Source of the DNA: Ariolimax columbianus
Taxonomy: Eukaryota > Mollusca > Gastropoda > Stylommatophora > Arionidae
DNA length: 64,000 nt
Direction: 5' to 3'
Assembly: GCA_036924085.1 (NCBI GenBank)
Contig: JAVGWX010000005.1
Coordinates: forward strand, 39,873,664 to 39,937,663
The notes under the pieces are model-generated. The model saw only the letters and a program-made list of their open reading frames with translations, did no database searches and was not told the DNA's origin. A program made the position numbers and the translations under genes. Shown here piece after piece: positions 31,081 through 42,180 of the stretch; within the stretch, counting starts at the first letter, position 1, and each line of letters opens with the position of its first letter.

Positions 31081-31930
31081 CATAATTCTGTCATAATCGC
31101 ATACTGGGATTATTAGTTTTCACACATTCTGACCTCTTTTCCATCTACCTAGAACATTCGTATTTTGTGTCAATAAATATTGTTTGTCATTCGTTAGGTG
31201 TTTTATGTGTTGAGCTTTATCCCGACAAAGGCCTTTCATCAGGGACGTAGGTTTGGTTATGTTTTTGTTTTGGTGCAGTAGCAGCTATCTGACTTCCAGT
31301 ATGACCTTAGCTTGATTTATTTGCGTGCATTGAGTTAAGCTGCAGTTTTATCTTCTTTGTTTTTACAAGCTTTTATATACTTAATATGACTGTTTTCTTT
31401 TTGCGTGAACTTCTTGACATGCCTGTTGTCCGTTTGCGTGGACTTCTATTCCTCCTATTTTAACCAACTTCCGAATAACCTAGAGAGCTGACATTTTCTG
31501 TACAGCTTCTGCAGGTGCGACCTGTTAATCTAGTTCATTTTTACGGAACCTCTAATGATCTGTCCAGGAAATGTTTTTATTTAACTTCACATGTCTGTTT
31601 GCGTGGACTTTTTTTCCTCTTATTTTTAACCAACTTCCCTACAACCTAGATAGCTGAAATTATTTAGTCTCTACTATTGCGAGCTATTGTTTTATTATCA
31701 AATGTGTTACTCATGTAGTCCCAAAAAACAAAAACAAAAATTTGTTTTATTATAATTAGATACTTGTACATGAAAACGTAGTTTGTTTATATATTTACTT
31801 GTTAAAGTACCAAGGGACACTGGACCATATAATTTCTCATCGTCTCTTTTCTGAGATGGAGACATCCGTGAAATATCTGCATTCTAAAAATTAGAAATAC
31901 CATATTCGAACTAGTATAGAGATTGTCAGG
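31081..31930. other. Unassigned sequence with a short dispersed duplication
   Basis: The segment CGTTTGCGTGGACTTCTATT ... TTTTAACCAACTTCC near 31430-31470 recurs at about 31589-31645 (GTTTGCGTGGACTTTTTTTC). No gene. Confidence 0.45.
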
Positions 31931-32416
31931 GTCGCAAAAAAGCAATCCAGATAGTCACATAAGAGTAAAACTCAAGATATGTTAGATCGATATAAGGTGT
32001 ATGGATCAGTCTCACGCCAGATCAGACAGGACAAGTGGTACACTTTATAGGAGATCACAAGGGCTTGATCTGAAATTCATGAGATTTATTGTGTAACTTT
32101 TATGGAAGGGTACATAACAGAGTGGATGAATTTGCTGCCAAGCAGTAAGAGCGATGGAATGCATCATTGGCCAAAACTATTTTCCTAAATATTTTCTGTC
32201 TACTACGAAGCGTGTTCAAATGAAACCGGACCAAAATGCAATAAATGAACATACGTACGATGCGCATGATGACGTCACTTCTGCTGTAAACAGCACATAC
32301 CAACCGTCAAGTTTGCAAAATTTCATTATCCTCCAACAACAGTGAAGAACTGGACAATGATGTTTAAAGAAGGACGTGAATTAACGAATGATCTTCCGAG
32401 ACCAGATCAGGCGCAT
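31931..32416. repeat. Long direct repeat, left copy (flanks LINE-X)
   Basis: About 95% identical by eye to 35637-36097, with a few small indels. It ends exactly at ...CAGGCGCATA, where the LINE-X (ATT)n tail begins (32417), while the right copy continues into a mariner-like element. The end, 32340-32416, encodes VKNWTMMFKEGRELTNDLP, a mariner transposase segment. The simplest reading is an unusually long target-site duplication. Confidence 0.85.
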
Positions 32417-32469
32417 AATAATAATAATAGCTGTCCATCTTTGTCGATGAGGACCGCCGACATCATCCT

Positions 32470-33308
32470 TGTCACAGATTTCCCTGCTGGGTGTGGGTGC
32501 GCATGTGGCTGAACAGGCCAATGCGGGCACGAAAACATCTGCTACATATCGGGCATACGAGGTTTGTAGAAGGGGATGGTGTTCCCGCTGCTCGGGATTT
32601 CCGTGTCTCGCGTCTGCTCTGGGTTTTCACAACACGGTCGTCTTCACCGGCAGCTACATCTGATTTGACTGCGCTTCTCCAGTCAGATCTGTTTTGCGCA
32701 AGACATTCCCAGATGTCGATGTCTATCTGGCAACTTTTCAGTGAGTCTTTCAGACCGTCTTTAAAACATTTCTTTGGGCGCCCTCTCTCGCGTCATCCCT
32801 CTCTCAGCTCGCCGTAGAGAAGCTTCTTTGGGAGCCGCTCGTCTGACATACGGACGAGGTGTCCGGCCCATCCTAGCCGTGCTTTCTCTAGCAGTGCATG
32901 TATGCTGGGCATGTTAACCCTCGAGAGAACCTCGATGTCAGTGACACGATCTTGCCATCGGATGTGGAATATTCGCCTCAGGCAACCTGTGTGGAAGTGG
33001 TTTAACCTCCTTGCATGTCCAGAGTATACAGTCCAGCTTTCGCAAGCGTATAGTAGGGTTGGAATGATGGTTGCAAGGTAGACTTTGAGTTTGGTCTTGT
33101 CGCTGATGTCACGACGTGCCCAGACCATCGAGCGCATTCTACCAAAGGCTGTGCTGGCATTTGCTATTCTGCTTGCCACCTCATCGTCTAGGCTGACAGA
33201 TATGTGAATTTGCCTACGGCATTCAGCGTCTGCCCGCTGACTGCAGTCTCTGGTTTTGTGTCGGCATGCATGGTGCTGGTTGGTACATGACCTCTGTTTT
33301 TTTTGCAT
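32470..33308 (-). pseudogene. LINE-X thumb and C-terminal C2H2 finger
   Basis: KLKVYLATIIPTLLYACESW, WTVYSGHARRLNHFHTG, HIRWQDRVTDIEVLSRVNM, SIHALLEKARLGWAGHLVRM and ERLPKKLLYGELREG, then the TGA at 32793. The same frame continues with RPKKCFKDGLKDSLK, CQIDIDIWECLAQNRSDWR and the finger CPICSRCFRARIGLFSHMRTH (C-x2-C-x12-H-x3-H) near 32492-32555. Confidence 0.88.
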
Positions 33309-34240
33309 TTATGGTCAGGCCAAAATTTTCGCATGCGGCAGAGAACTGGTCCATTCCAACCTGCATGTTCAGTTCTGAGTTGCTCATTAGAGCGCAGTCG
33401 TCAGCAAATACAAGTTCCCTGATTATGTCGCCCGCCACTTTGGTTTTGGCCTTCATTCTTCTGGGATTGAGTAATTTGCCATCTGTGCAGTACTTTATGG
33501 GTATTCCAAGCTCCAGTGATCTGAAGGCGTCTGTCATCGTGGCCGCGAACATCATGCTGAACAAAGTCGGGGCGAGTACACATCCTTGCTTTACTCCGTT
33601 TGATACTAGAAACGTTTTAGATATTGCACCCCTGTCCAGTACACGAGCACACGTGCCTTCGTGTAGCTGTTTCACCATTGTTATGAACTTGTTGGGGCAG
33701 CCAAACTTAGACATTATCATCCACAGCCCTCCTCTGTTAACTGTATCAAATGTCTTTGTCAAATCAATAAATGTGGTGTACAAGGCCTGATTTTGTTCTC
33801 GACACTTCTCTTGTACTTGGCGAGCGGCAAAAATCATGTCCACAGTTCCTCTTCCGGCTCTGAATCCACATTGGCTTTCTGTGAGGTGGTGGTGGAGGTT
33901 CAAGGTGGTTGTTGATCCTGTTTAGCAGTAAGCGCGCTAGGATCTTGCCTGCTACGGAGAGTAGCGATATTCCACGATCATTGTCGCATTCCTGGCGGTT
34001 GCCTTTTCTTGTGTACAGGTGAACGATTGAGGCGTCCTTTAGCTCCTGCGGAATTTTTCCTTCAGCCCACATGTGACAGAAGAGTTCAGTGATCCTTCTG
34101 GTGAGGGATGGACCAGCTGTCTTATATACCTCTGCTGGTATTGCATCAGCTCCTGGAGCTTTTCCTATAAATAGTGAACTGATTGTCCTGTCGACTTCTT
34201 CCTCAGTGGTGACTTCATCCAACGCCAGGTTCAGTTCCAC
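33223..34240 (-). pseudogene. LINE-X reverse transcriptase
   Basis: Frame 34240-33764 holds KAPGADAIPAEVYKTAG, WAEGKIPQELKDASIVHLY and ISLLSVAGKILARLLLNRI. After the frameshift, 33903-33223 holds ESQCGFRAGRGTVDMIFAAR, FIDLTKTFDTVNRGGLW (motif A, catalytic Asp), VSNGVKQGCVLAPTLFSMMF (motif B) and LVFADDCALMS (motif C, near 33396-33407). Confidence 0.92.
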
Positions 34241-35640
34241 CTACGGCATTCGCCGGATGGCTTCTTCATTTATGGACGATGGGTGGTTTAGTATTTTGCA
34301 GAAGTGGTCTGCCCATCTGTCTAGAATCTGAACCTTATCTGTTAGCAGTGCTCCATCCGCACTGCGAACTGGAGTATTACTAGAGGGCTGCGGGCCGTAG
34401 AGAGCTTTCAGTGCCTCGTAAAACCGTTTGGTGTCATGACGCTCGGCGAACATCTCAATTTCGTCAGCTCTTTTGCTGAGCCAGGAGTCTTGCATCTCTC
34501 TAAGCCTGGTCTGGACAGCTTTGCGAGCAGTATTGAAGGCTGCTTTTGCTGCCGGAGATGATGTGTCCCTCGGGTATTCCCTGTGCGCTTCATGTTTTGC
34601 ATCGAGAAGGCCCTGTATTTCCAGATCGTTCTCATCAAACCAGTCCTTATGCTTGCGCGTGAGTTGGCCAATGTGTTTAACAGCTGTATCGTAGAGTGTG
34701 TTTCTCAATGATTCCCAGTTCTCTTCGATGTCGTTCTTGTCAAAACGAAGCTCAGATAGTCTGCCCTCAAGCTCTTCCTGGAAGCCTTCTCTCGTGGGTT
34801 CGTATTTCAGCTGAGAGACATTTAGCCTCCTCGGTGGTTTCTTTCCATGGGGGCGCATTTTGGGCTGGATCTTGAAGTTTAGCTTGGCAATGACAAGTCG
34901 ATGGTCGGTCCAACATTCTGCACCACACATGCTCTTCGTTACCATAGCATCCGCTCGATCCCTACGTCTGATGATAATGTAGTCAATGAGGTGCCAGTGG
35001 CGGGACCTTGGGTGCATCCATGTGGTTCTATTTCGGACAGGAAGTCGGAAAGCTGTGTTTGTAATGAGTAGTTCATTTGCGGCACATGTCCTCAGAAGGA
35101 GCAGTCCGTTACTATTGTATTTTCCGATACCATGTCTGCCAATGGCCCCCTCCCAAGCTGTATGGTCTGTGCCAACCCTAGCGTTAAAATCACCGAGGAT
35201 GACCAATTTGTCAGATTTGAGGACTGCAGCGATGAGCGCCTCAAGGTCCTCATAAAACTTATATTTTGTTTCCTGAGGATTTGTCATTGTGGGTGCGTAT
35301 GCACCGATAAGTGTGGCATGGAGCCCTCCTATTAGAGGGAGATGCAGTGTAATCAGGCGGTCATTAATTCCTCTGGGCATGCTTGTGAGCTTGTCGACCA
35401 TTTTGGTCTTGATGGCAAAGCTAACTCCAGCTTCACGGCGTTCTTCTTTGCTGCGGCCGCTCCAGAAGAAAGTACAACCAGCGCCTTCTTCTGTGATCTG
35501 CCTTCCTCTGCCAGTCGTGTTTCGCTCAGGGCAGCTATGCAGATGTTGTATTTAGCCAGTTCCCTGGCGATCAGTGATGTCCGTCGTTCGGGTCTGTTTG
35601 CTTTGGCGTTGTCCAGTAGCGTGCGGACATTCCATGTCAC
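34241..35640 (-). pseudogene. LINE-X endonuclease and linker
   Basis: Two overlapping frames (35649-35353 and 35401-34241) joined by a frameshift near 35360-35400. Motifs: TWNVRTLLDNAKANRPERR, ICIAALSETRLA (catalytic Glu), IGAYAPT, KLVILGDFNARVG, RTTWMHPRSRHWHLIDYI and GAECWTDHRLV (catalytic Asp-His). The linker includes KDWFDENDLEIQGLLDAKH and ALKALYGPQP. Database proteins of this type are often mislabelled craniofacial development protein 2. Confidence 0.9.
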
Positions 35641-36097
35641 AAAAAACAATTCAGATAGTCACATTAGAGTAAAACTCTAGATATGTTAGAACGATATAAG
35701 GTGTATGGATCAGTCCCACGCCAGATCAGACAGGACAAGTGGTACGCTTTAAAGGAGATCACAAGGGCTGATCTGAAATTCATGATTTTTATGGAAGGGT
35801 ACATAACAGAGTAGATAAATTTGCTGCCAAGCAGTAAGAGTGATGGAATGCATCATTGGCCAAAACTATTTTCCTAAATATTTTCTGTCTACTACGAAGC
35901 GTGTTCAAATGAAACCGGACCAAACTGCAATAAATGAACATATGCATGATGACGTCACTTCTGCTGTAAACAGCACATACCAACCGTCAAGTTTGCAAAA
36001 TTTCATTATCCTCCGACAACAGTGAAGAACTGGACAATGATGTTTAAAGAAGGACGGGAGTTAACGAATGATCTTCCGAGACCAGATCAGGCGCATA
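35637..36097. repeat. Long direct repeat, right copy
   Basis: Partner of 31931-32416. Both begin GTC(G/A)CAAAAAA and share CAGATAGTCACAT(A/T)AGAGTAAAACTC, GGTGTATGGATCAGTC and GCATCATTGGCCAAAAC. The right copy is continuous with 36098-36430, so it is the original target and the left one the duplicated side. Confidence 0.85.
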
Positions 36098-36430
36098 TTG
36101 TTGCTTTAACTCACATCCTTCTTTAAACGTCGTTGTCCAGTTCTTAACTGTTGTCTTTGACACACTTTTGTCACCATACACTGCCTGCATTCTGCGATGA
36201 ATGTCAACTGGTCAACATCCTTCAGCTGTTAGAAACCAAATCACCGCTCGCTGATCAACTCTGATCGGATTTCGTATCACACCCGCCATGTTTTCAACGG
36301 TCTGCTGAGGAAACTATGAGTCGGAGGATAATACAATTTTGCAAACTTGACGGTTGGTATGTGTTGTTTACACCAGAAATGATACCATCATGTGCATCGT
36401 ACGTATGTTCATACGATAGTACACATTTAC
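35885..36430. mobile_element. Mariner-derived foldback element (M-1)
   Basis: Two 5' ends of one mariner-like element face each other. The left arm on the + strand runs CGAAGCGTGTTCAAATGAAA, ...ACATACCAACCGTCAAGTTT..., then VKNWTMMFKEGRELTNDLP (36022-36096). The right arm on the - strand runs from the same AACATACGTACGAT and ACCAACCGTCAAGTTTGC blocks (36420-36337) into an ATG at about 36289 and MAGVIRNPIRVDQRAV, IHRRMQAVYGDKS, TTVKNWTTTFKEG down to 36098. That is the transposase DNA-binding domain; the catalytic DDD domain is absent. The left arm lost about 190 bp including the start codon. The LINE-X insertion duplicated part of the left arm. Confidence 0.75.
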
Positions 36431-36609
36431 AATAGAAAGGACAACCGCTCGAAGCGACAGTCTTCCCGAAATGTCACTGCACTCTATTTGTCGACAAAAT
36501 CCTCGTACTTGTACTGCTTGTACGGCTGAACAAACATCTTATGCTAGACCATCATCTCCTGGAGAGCCATTGTGGATTCTGGATTGGTCGAAACACTGTA
36601 GAGATTATA

Positions 36610-37960
36610 TCTGCAACGCGTCAGTTTCATGAGAAATATCGATAATAAAACCGTCTTCTATACAGTACACCACGTTTATTGATCTCACATGCATTTGATA
36701 GTCATCAGTGATTGGATAAGGCAAATCATGTTCAAATTCGGCTGCCCTGGAAAATGTGTCACTTTGGTGAAACAGCTCTAGGGAGGCATGGGCGCACATG
36801 TACATGACAACGGCGAGATATCTGCGTCACAAAGGGGTATGAAACTGGGATAAGTTCTTGCCCTGACCCCCTTCAGTATGATGTTTTTGGCAATGCTGGC
36901 GTCACGTTCACGAGCAGCGAGTATGGCATACCCAATAGGTTTTGCGTGGATGGCGGTCTATTTAATCCCTGACGAATAAATGCACCCACTATGGTGGTTC
37001 GCCATAGAATGTATCAACGCTTAATGTGTGGATGACTGTGCTCTGAAATGTAGCTCAGAACAGAATATGCAGGAAGTACATGGACCAGTTTTCTGCTGCT
37101 CATGGCAACTGACTTGAACATTGACGTAAAGAACACTGACGTCATGTGTCATCCAACTCTAGATACAAAAACCCGTAATCACAGTTAGAGGACATAAATT
37201 AGAAGCAGTAGAAAAGTTCGTCTACCACCGAATCATGCAGTTCAGATCGGTGCTTATTGCTGATGAGCTGGCTAATAGAGTTGCACATCTTTTTATTTAA
37301 ATCATCGGACATTGTGGGAACGTCAAGGAATCAGCATATCGACTACGCTGAAAGTCTATCTTGCCGCATTTCTCCCTTTCCTGCTCTACGCCTATGAGAG
37401 CTGACTGAAGTCAGGTTGTTAAATCCCTTCTCTGTGACTTGTCTGCGGTGCATACTACATATTCGCTGACAAGACCATATCACAAATAGTAAAGTCATGT
37501 CCAGAGTCAGCATGTCTGACATTCATGCTCGAGTGCCAAGCGAAAGGTTATCAAATAAGCTTCTGTATAGTTGGCTAAGGGGAGGAAGACGATCAGGGAA
37601 ACCTCTAAAACACGATTCAAAGACAGTCTGAATGTATCTCTTGAGTGCTGTCAAATAGACAATAACAAAACTTTTCTCAAAATCGTTTAAACTGGAAAAG
37701 TTCAACCGAGAAAGACGTTGCAAAATCAGCGAGCAGTTTCAGTATGCTGTCGGTCCAGGATTAGAAAGCCTAGAGCAGAGGAAATTCCAGTACCAGCTGC
37801 AGACCATGTTCACCTATCATTCTTGAGTTTAGAACTTTCAGCGCTCGAATTGCAGTGATCAATCACCAAACGCAACAACGAACTCAATGATCCTGAGGGT
37901 ACATGATGAAGTTAACGGTCCTCATCGACGACAATCGACAATTATTATAACACAAATAAC
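36610..37960 (+). mobile_element. LINE-X relic, RT to 3' end
   Basis: A heavily decayed + strand copy. In successive frames: FYTVHHVY then MFKFGCPGKCVTLVKQL (36720-36785), LTPFSMMFLAMLA (36865-36905), DDCALKCSSEQNMQE (37030-37080), VITVRGHKLEAVEKFVY (37170-37225), KVYLAAFLPFLLYAYES-like (37360-37400), SFKLEKF... and, at the end, GGTCCTCATCGACGACAATCGACAATTATTATAA (37918-37951), the family 3' UTR and tail. Motif C is reduced to DDCAL. No functional frame. Confidence 0.7.
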
Positions 37961-38788
37961 GCCGTGCAACAAACGGCACAACGATATTGTAGTTTGCAAC
38001 GATAAGGCTGGGGACCGCTGTTATATTCTATATATAACCCAAATCTTGGTCGAGGAACAGCATGACGACAGGAGCAGACCAGCCTGTTCGCAACTGGCAT
38101 GACGTCAGTAATGGACCAATCGGATTCCGTCTAGCCCTAAATGGAGACCGGGCGACCAGGAAAGCGTGCCTGACGACCATTGTTGTTGCAACCGACTGGG
38201 ATCCAAATACACCAGCACGCAGTGCTTGAAACTTGAGAAAATGGAATATGTTTACTTACATAAGGTAAAATATTATCTAATGTGCTTTAAAACAAAATAT
38301 AGATCTATATTAAATGAGAATGGTTGTGTATTTGCTTTACGTATCTCATCAATCATGCTCGCTCTGGTGCCAATATTTTAATTCGTGTTGCCGTGCTGTG
38401 CCAGTGCAAGCACTACCAGCAGATGTAAAGTACGTGTTTGATCACGCTCCATGTAACAAACGTGTTTATATTTTCCAACGCGGCTCTTTAATGTAGGTTT
38501 GTTTGTGTTCACTAATTTTAAACCAATGTCATTTAAAAATGAAATTGCATTGTATTACATTATTGTTGCGAAGTTGTTTCATTTATATGAATTTTTATAA
38601 TTTAATGATTTATACAGTGTTTAAATAATTTGTGTGTGAGCGCTTTGCACCATTAGTAATGGTCCTTTTTAACACGCTGTGTCAAATCAATGATGGTGGA
38701 GAGATAGGCACTAATCTATTTTGTAATAACAATTTATGATATCAGGATACACTTTACTTTAACATGTAATTCTACATTTATATTTCAG
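37961..38788. other. Unassigned upstream region of the 38.8-kb exon
   Basis: No element seen. TTTATATTTCAG at 38777-38788 is a plausible 3' splice site for a 5'-UTR exon border just upstream of the next coding exon. Confidence 0.4.
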
Positions 38789-38853
38789 AAGTAAGCGACT
38801 GTTACGATAAGACTGCCAGATGAAATAAATCTTCATTAATTAAATAAACCTAC

Positions 38854-39955
38854 ATGATGAGTGCAACATTCTCTTATACACTTCTTCCACTACCACCAAC
38901 CCATCCAAGAACTACAGGCGGTAAACATGCACCATCTGCACCACTTCAATCTAAAACATTGGACAATGAAAATGCTGCTTCAGTGTCAGACCACAACCCA
39001 CAAATACGACTTACAACCTTTGATATTTCATCTAATAGACCAAAAACGAAATCCAGCATTGTTTATCTGTCCAGTTATTCAAATGCTCGTAGCCACTTCA
39101 CTGCGATAAAATCTGGATTATCATCTGTGCACAGTTCACCAACACTCAGCACCACCAACAACAACAACCCTGTCATTTTAAATTTGAACCATGTGACATC
39201 TTCAGCTAGCACCAATCATTCCATAGTGACCACAAATCTACTAGTTCCCAGCTATAACGTTGGCAGTGCTTGTAACCCCAATAGCATTAACGAAAATAAT
39301 GTTATTTTGCCAACCACAATAAATACTGATACAGCATCAAGTTTAACAGATAATAATCATTTAAATTCAATAACCTCAACCCTATCACCAGTTCCATCTT
39401 CAACTTCACAGTCAACAAATGCACAACTATTATCTTCAACATCTTGGCAACCATCACAGTCAGTAAATGGGCATACACCACAGTTTACAAATGGGCAACT
39501 TTCGCCCTCAACTAATGGACAACCATCAGAGATAATTAATTTGCAACTAAACACCAGTGGGATAACCAACTTGGACAGTCAATCTACCACTACAACATTA
39601 TCTGACAACAACAGTGATAATGATAGCGGTGTGTCTACCACTACCACCGCGCATAGCCACATGACAAAAGATTCAGTGAGTCCAACAAGTCCCATTGACC
39701 ATTTATTTGGCTCTTCATCTAGCTTTGCCTATGAACATGATCATGATTATGAGAGCGTGGGGTCACCGTGCAGCAGTACAGCCAGTGGCCCCACCTATGT
39801 GAGGCCAGTAGGATTTACTCACCATGCTCAGGAGATTGAGGTTCCCCCTGTTAAAAGCAAACTGAAGAAGAAGAAATATCTGACCTCTCTTGTAACTGTC
39901 AGGGAAGGGTATAAGAAGAGGGAATCCACTCCACCAAAAATTAAACCAAAAAGAG
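38854..39955 (+). CDS. First coding exon of an unidentified Ser/Thr/Asn-rich protein
   Basis: 367 codons plus one base, open without a stop. The start ATG ATG at 38854 lies 65 bp after a possible acceptor (38788) in a region with stops, so this is a likely initiator. The exon probably ends at GAG|GTACTG (39955/39956), after which the reading runs into a 31-bp tandem repeat. Residues 1-290 are low-complexity, rich in Ser, Thr, Asn and Gln with short echoes such as TNGQ and VNGH, and no hydrophobic segment. About 291-330 is EHDHDYESVGSPCSST..., and about 332-341 is a basic stretch KSKLKKKKY before LTSLVTVREGYKKRE. Codon use and lack of stops over 1.1 kb set it apart from the surrounding dead elements. 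Probably the disordered N-terminus of a larger protein. I do not recognise the family, and the downstream exons were not found here. Confidence 0.7.
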
Positions 39956-40754
39956 GTACTGTTGTCATTGTTATGTGTTTAAGGCCTTTTAACAGAACTG
40001 TATTCATTCCTGCTCCAACTTTACACATGTTCTTGTTCATTCGTTCTCAATCTCCCGCTACCAAGACCTGAACGTTCTCAATCTCCCGCTACCAAGCCCT
40101 GAATGTTCTCAATCTCCCACTACCAAGCCCTGAATGTTCTCAATATCCCGGTACCAAGCCCTGAACAGGGCTTTGCAAGTACTAGGATGCAGTCCGGAGA
40201 ACGGCATGCGTTGTTTCACTAGTTTACAGTTTGACTGCGATATTTCCACCTTTCGGTCTGACACATCCGTCTTTGGCAGGACATATATTCTATATCTCTT
40301 TGTTGAGCTCTCCTTCCAGTGTATTATTTAACCATGAAATGTTGCATGAGAAAGTCATGACAATCATTAATGTCAAAAAGTTGTATTTCAAATGGATAAA
40401 AAAACAGAGAGATAGAGAGAAAGAAAAATGCTTTTGTCAACTCACCAAAAAGAAACAAAGCCATAAAATGACAATTACTTAAGTTTGTGCCTCTCTCTGC
40501 TTCTAATACCTCTTAAAATCTATTTTTCCCATCTGTCAATGTCATCACTTTCTTTTTTTTTTCATTTCACTTTTGGTCTTTCATTTCCTATTTATCTCTA
40601 TTTTTGTGGAACTAATTCTGTCTTTCCTTCCAAAATATTCTACTATTCAATACTTCTATTCTCAAAGCCTTATCTAGAACTCCTTCCCAGTATTTTGGCA
40701 TATGAATTTCATGTTGGCATCATGTTAGCAAGTCTGATAATATTTGTGCATCAG
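39956..40754 (+). other. Putative intron with 31-bp tandem repeat
   Basis: At 40041-40164 a 31-bp unit (TTCTCAATCTCCCGCTACCA, then AG(A/C)CCTGAACG) occurs four times, the first overlapping the end of the open frame. The rest is T-rich with no recognised exon. Confidence 0.6.
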
Positions 40755-41290
40755 TCAATCAATCAATAACCCGTTGTGGTTGTAAGGGGTGCATCGTGGA
40801 AACATCAATGCACAAAGTTCTCTATCATCAGCACTGTTAACAAGTGTAAACAAATCATGTCCTGACCATTCTTTGATGATATCGACCCATGACTTCCCTT
40901 TGTCTTCCTTCAGCCTTCTTCCTTCAACTGTTCCTTGCAATATTATTTTTGCGATGGAGTCATGTTTCATAATGTGCCCAAGCCATGTAAGTTTTTAACA
41001 TTTCACTACTGACAGAATATGTTCCTGTTGACTTGCCAGGGATGTTATTTGATCTCTTACATAATCATTTGTTTTTTTTGTCCTTTAATAAAGATGTGCA
41101 AAATTCTTCTGTAGTATTTAAATACAAAAGCACGTTCCCTTCTTTCCATATCAGCAGTTAGTGTCCAGCTCTCACATCCGTACAAAACAATAGACAGCAC
41201 TAATGATTTATATAACTTGACTTTCACTTTGCAGTGCTGGTGTTGCTTTTCAGACCACATTTCGGCTGCAGCCATCTTGAGTGTTGTCTT
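40755..41290 (-). mobile_element. LINE relic: RT thumb and C-terminus
   Basis: The - strand reads HCKVKVKLYKSLVLSIVLYGCESWTL, TADMERRERAFVFKYYRRIL and, after frame changes, MKHDSIAKIILQGTVEGRR, KSWVDIIKEWSG and DDRELCALMFP. This is the YGCESWTL...RRIL...ILQGTVEGxR...WxDxIKEW C-terminus common to RTE/L2-like LINEs. Confidence 0.8.
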
Positions 41291-41690
41291 AATTTTTTTA
41301 AATTAGATCTTCTATCGCTACATATGCGATACCCAAAGTATTTCTTCTAGTTTTTTGGTCATTTATCATGACGATTATAGAAGACTGGCCTTGATGCCCA
41401 TTCAACAGTATCTTGCTGTTTTTCTGTGTGAATTTTCATTCCATATGTTCAATTCACATTCTGAAATTTTGTGGTAAGTTCCTGTGCATACATTGTTGGT
41501 AATGGATTCATGTGTGATGGTGTTAAAAGTAGACCCTGACAATATATTTTGACAGTGTTCTTCTTCCTCTCGTTCACCACGTTTTATAAATAAGTCTACA
41601 CATGAAAGTCAGCTCTCTCTATAAAGGTTGCTGTGGGGGAGAGTTCTTCAGGGCTCCCAAATGGCTTTAAGTGGAGGTTCTTATCTGTGG
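41291..41690 (-). mobile_element. Probable upstream continuation of the 40.8-41.3 kb LINE
   Basis: Weak matches on the - strand (NEKTEVM-like and TKKLEEI segments, then FKKIKTTLKMAAAEMW) suggest the RT palm-to-thumb region of the same element. Many stops. Held at low confidence. Confidence 0.35.
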
Positions 41691-41699
41691 GCCAGTGTT

Positions 41700-42180
41700 A
41701 AATATCAGCTGTTTAAGTATATAACCGTCTTGTCGGATATGTTCACCTGTCTATGCTGTTTGTCTATTCATACACACAGGTGATACCGCCAATCTAAGTA
41801 TTACACACAGGTGATACCGCCAATCTAAGTCTGTGTAAGTGGATATTCAATCTAGCATGTTCTGTTCTCAAGCAGAACAGGATCACCTGCTCCCATCAAA
41901 AGAAGTAATGATAGTTGTCTCTCTGTTGGTGAACTTTCCGTGTGGCTTGGGCAATGGCCTTCTGTTCCTGGAAGGTGTTTGTTTGTTGATTTTGTTCTTG
42001 TGCTACTCCTTCTTATGCCAATTTGTCTGCTCTCTTGTTTTTTGGTATGCCACAGTATGATCACATCAACTTTGTTTGGGTGTTCAGTCAATTTTAGACT
42101 TTTTTAAACTGACAGCCTTCAAGGACTTCCAGATCTGACATTACATCTGAAAAAAAATGCAATATGCTGCCTTTGGCCTG
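41700..42180 (-). mobile_element. LINE relic: RNase H C-terminal part
   Basis: The - strand gives HPNKVDVIILWHTKKQESRQ (a degraded closing RNase H motif) and, in another frame near 41800-41890, EQVILFCLRTEHARLNIHL and HRLRLAVSPVC, the (R)EQVxxFRLRTGHxRLNxHLxRL block. The last part is tandemly duplicated: ACACACAGGTGATACCGCCA occurs at about 41774 and 41805. Confidence 0.6.

Larger units (their letters stand above)
32417..35640 (-). mobile_element. LINE-X, nearly full-length ORF2 copy
   Basis: An RTE-like non-LTR element, 3.2 kb, - strand. Order: APE endonuclease (from TWNVRTLLD at 35640), linker, reverse transcriptase, C-terminal C2H2 finger, short 3' UTR and AATAATAATAATA tail. Lesions are few: a TAG at 34241-34243 (CAG in register), a frameshift near 33900 in a GTG/CAC-rich stretch, a frameshift near 33240-33300, and a TGA at 32793-32795 (TGG in the 48-kb copy). 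The 5' end lies at the endonuclease start, so any ORF1 or 5' UTR is absent. Long direct repeats flank it. Family placement (RTE versus a related clade) is from motif memory only. Confidence 0.92.

Noticed and set aside
32793..35649. Cellular craniofacial development protein 2 gene
   Set aside because: That name is a frequent mis-annotation of RTE-type endonuclease; RT and tail follow in the same element.
33266..35680. Multiple + strand frames of 70-174 codons over LINE-X
   Set aside because: Antisense shadows; all motifs lie on the - strand.
31931..36097. LTR retrotransposon suggested by long direct repeats
   Set aside because: The interior encodes an APE endonuclease and non-LTR reverse transcriptase. 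There are no gag, protease or integrase signs, no primer-binding site, and the repeats do not begin TG and end CA.
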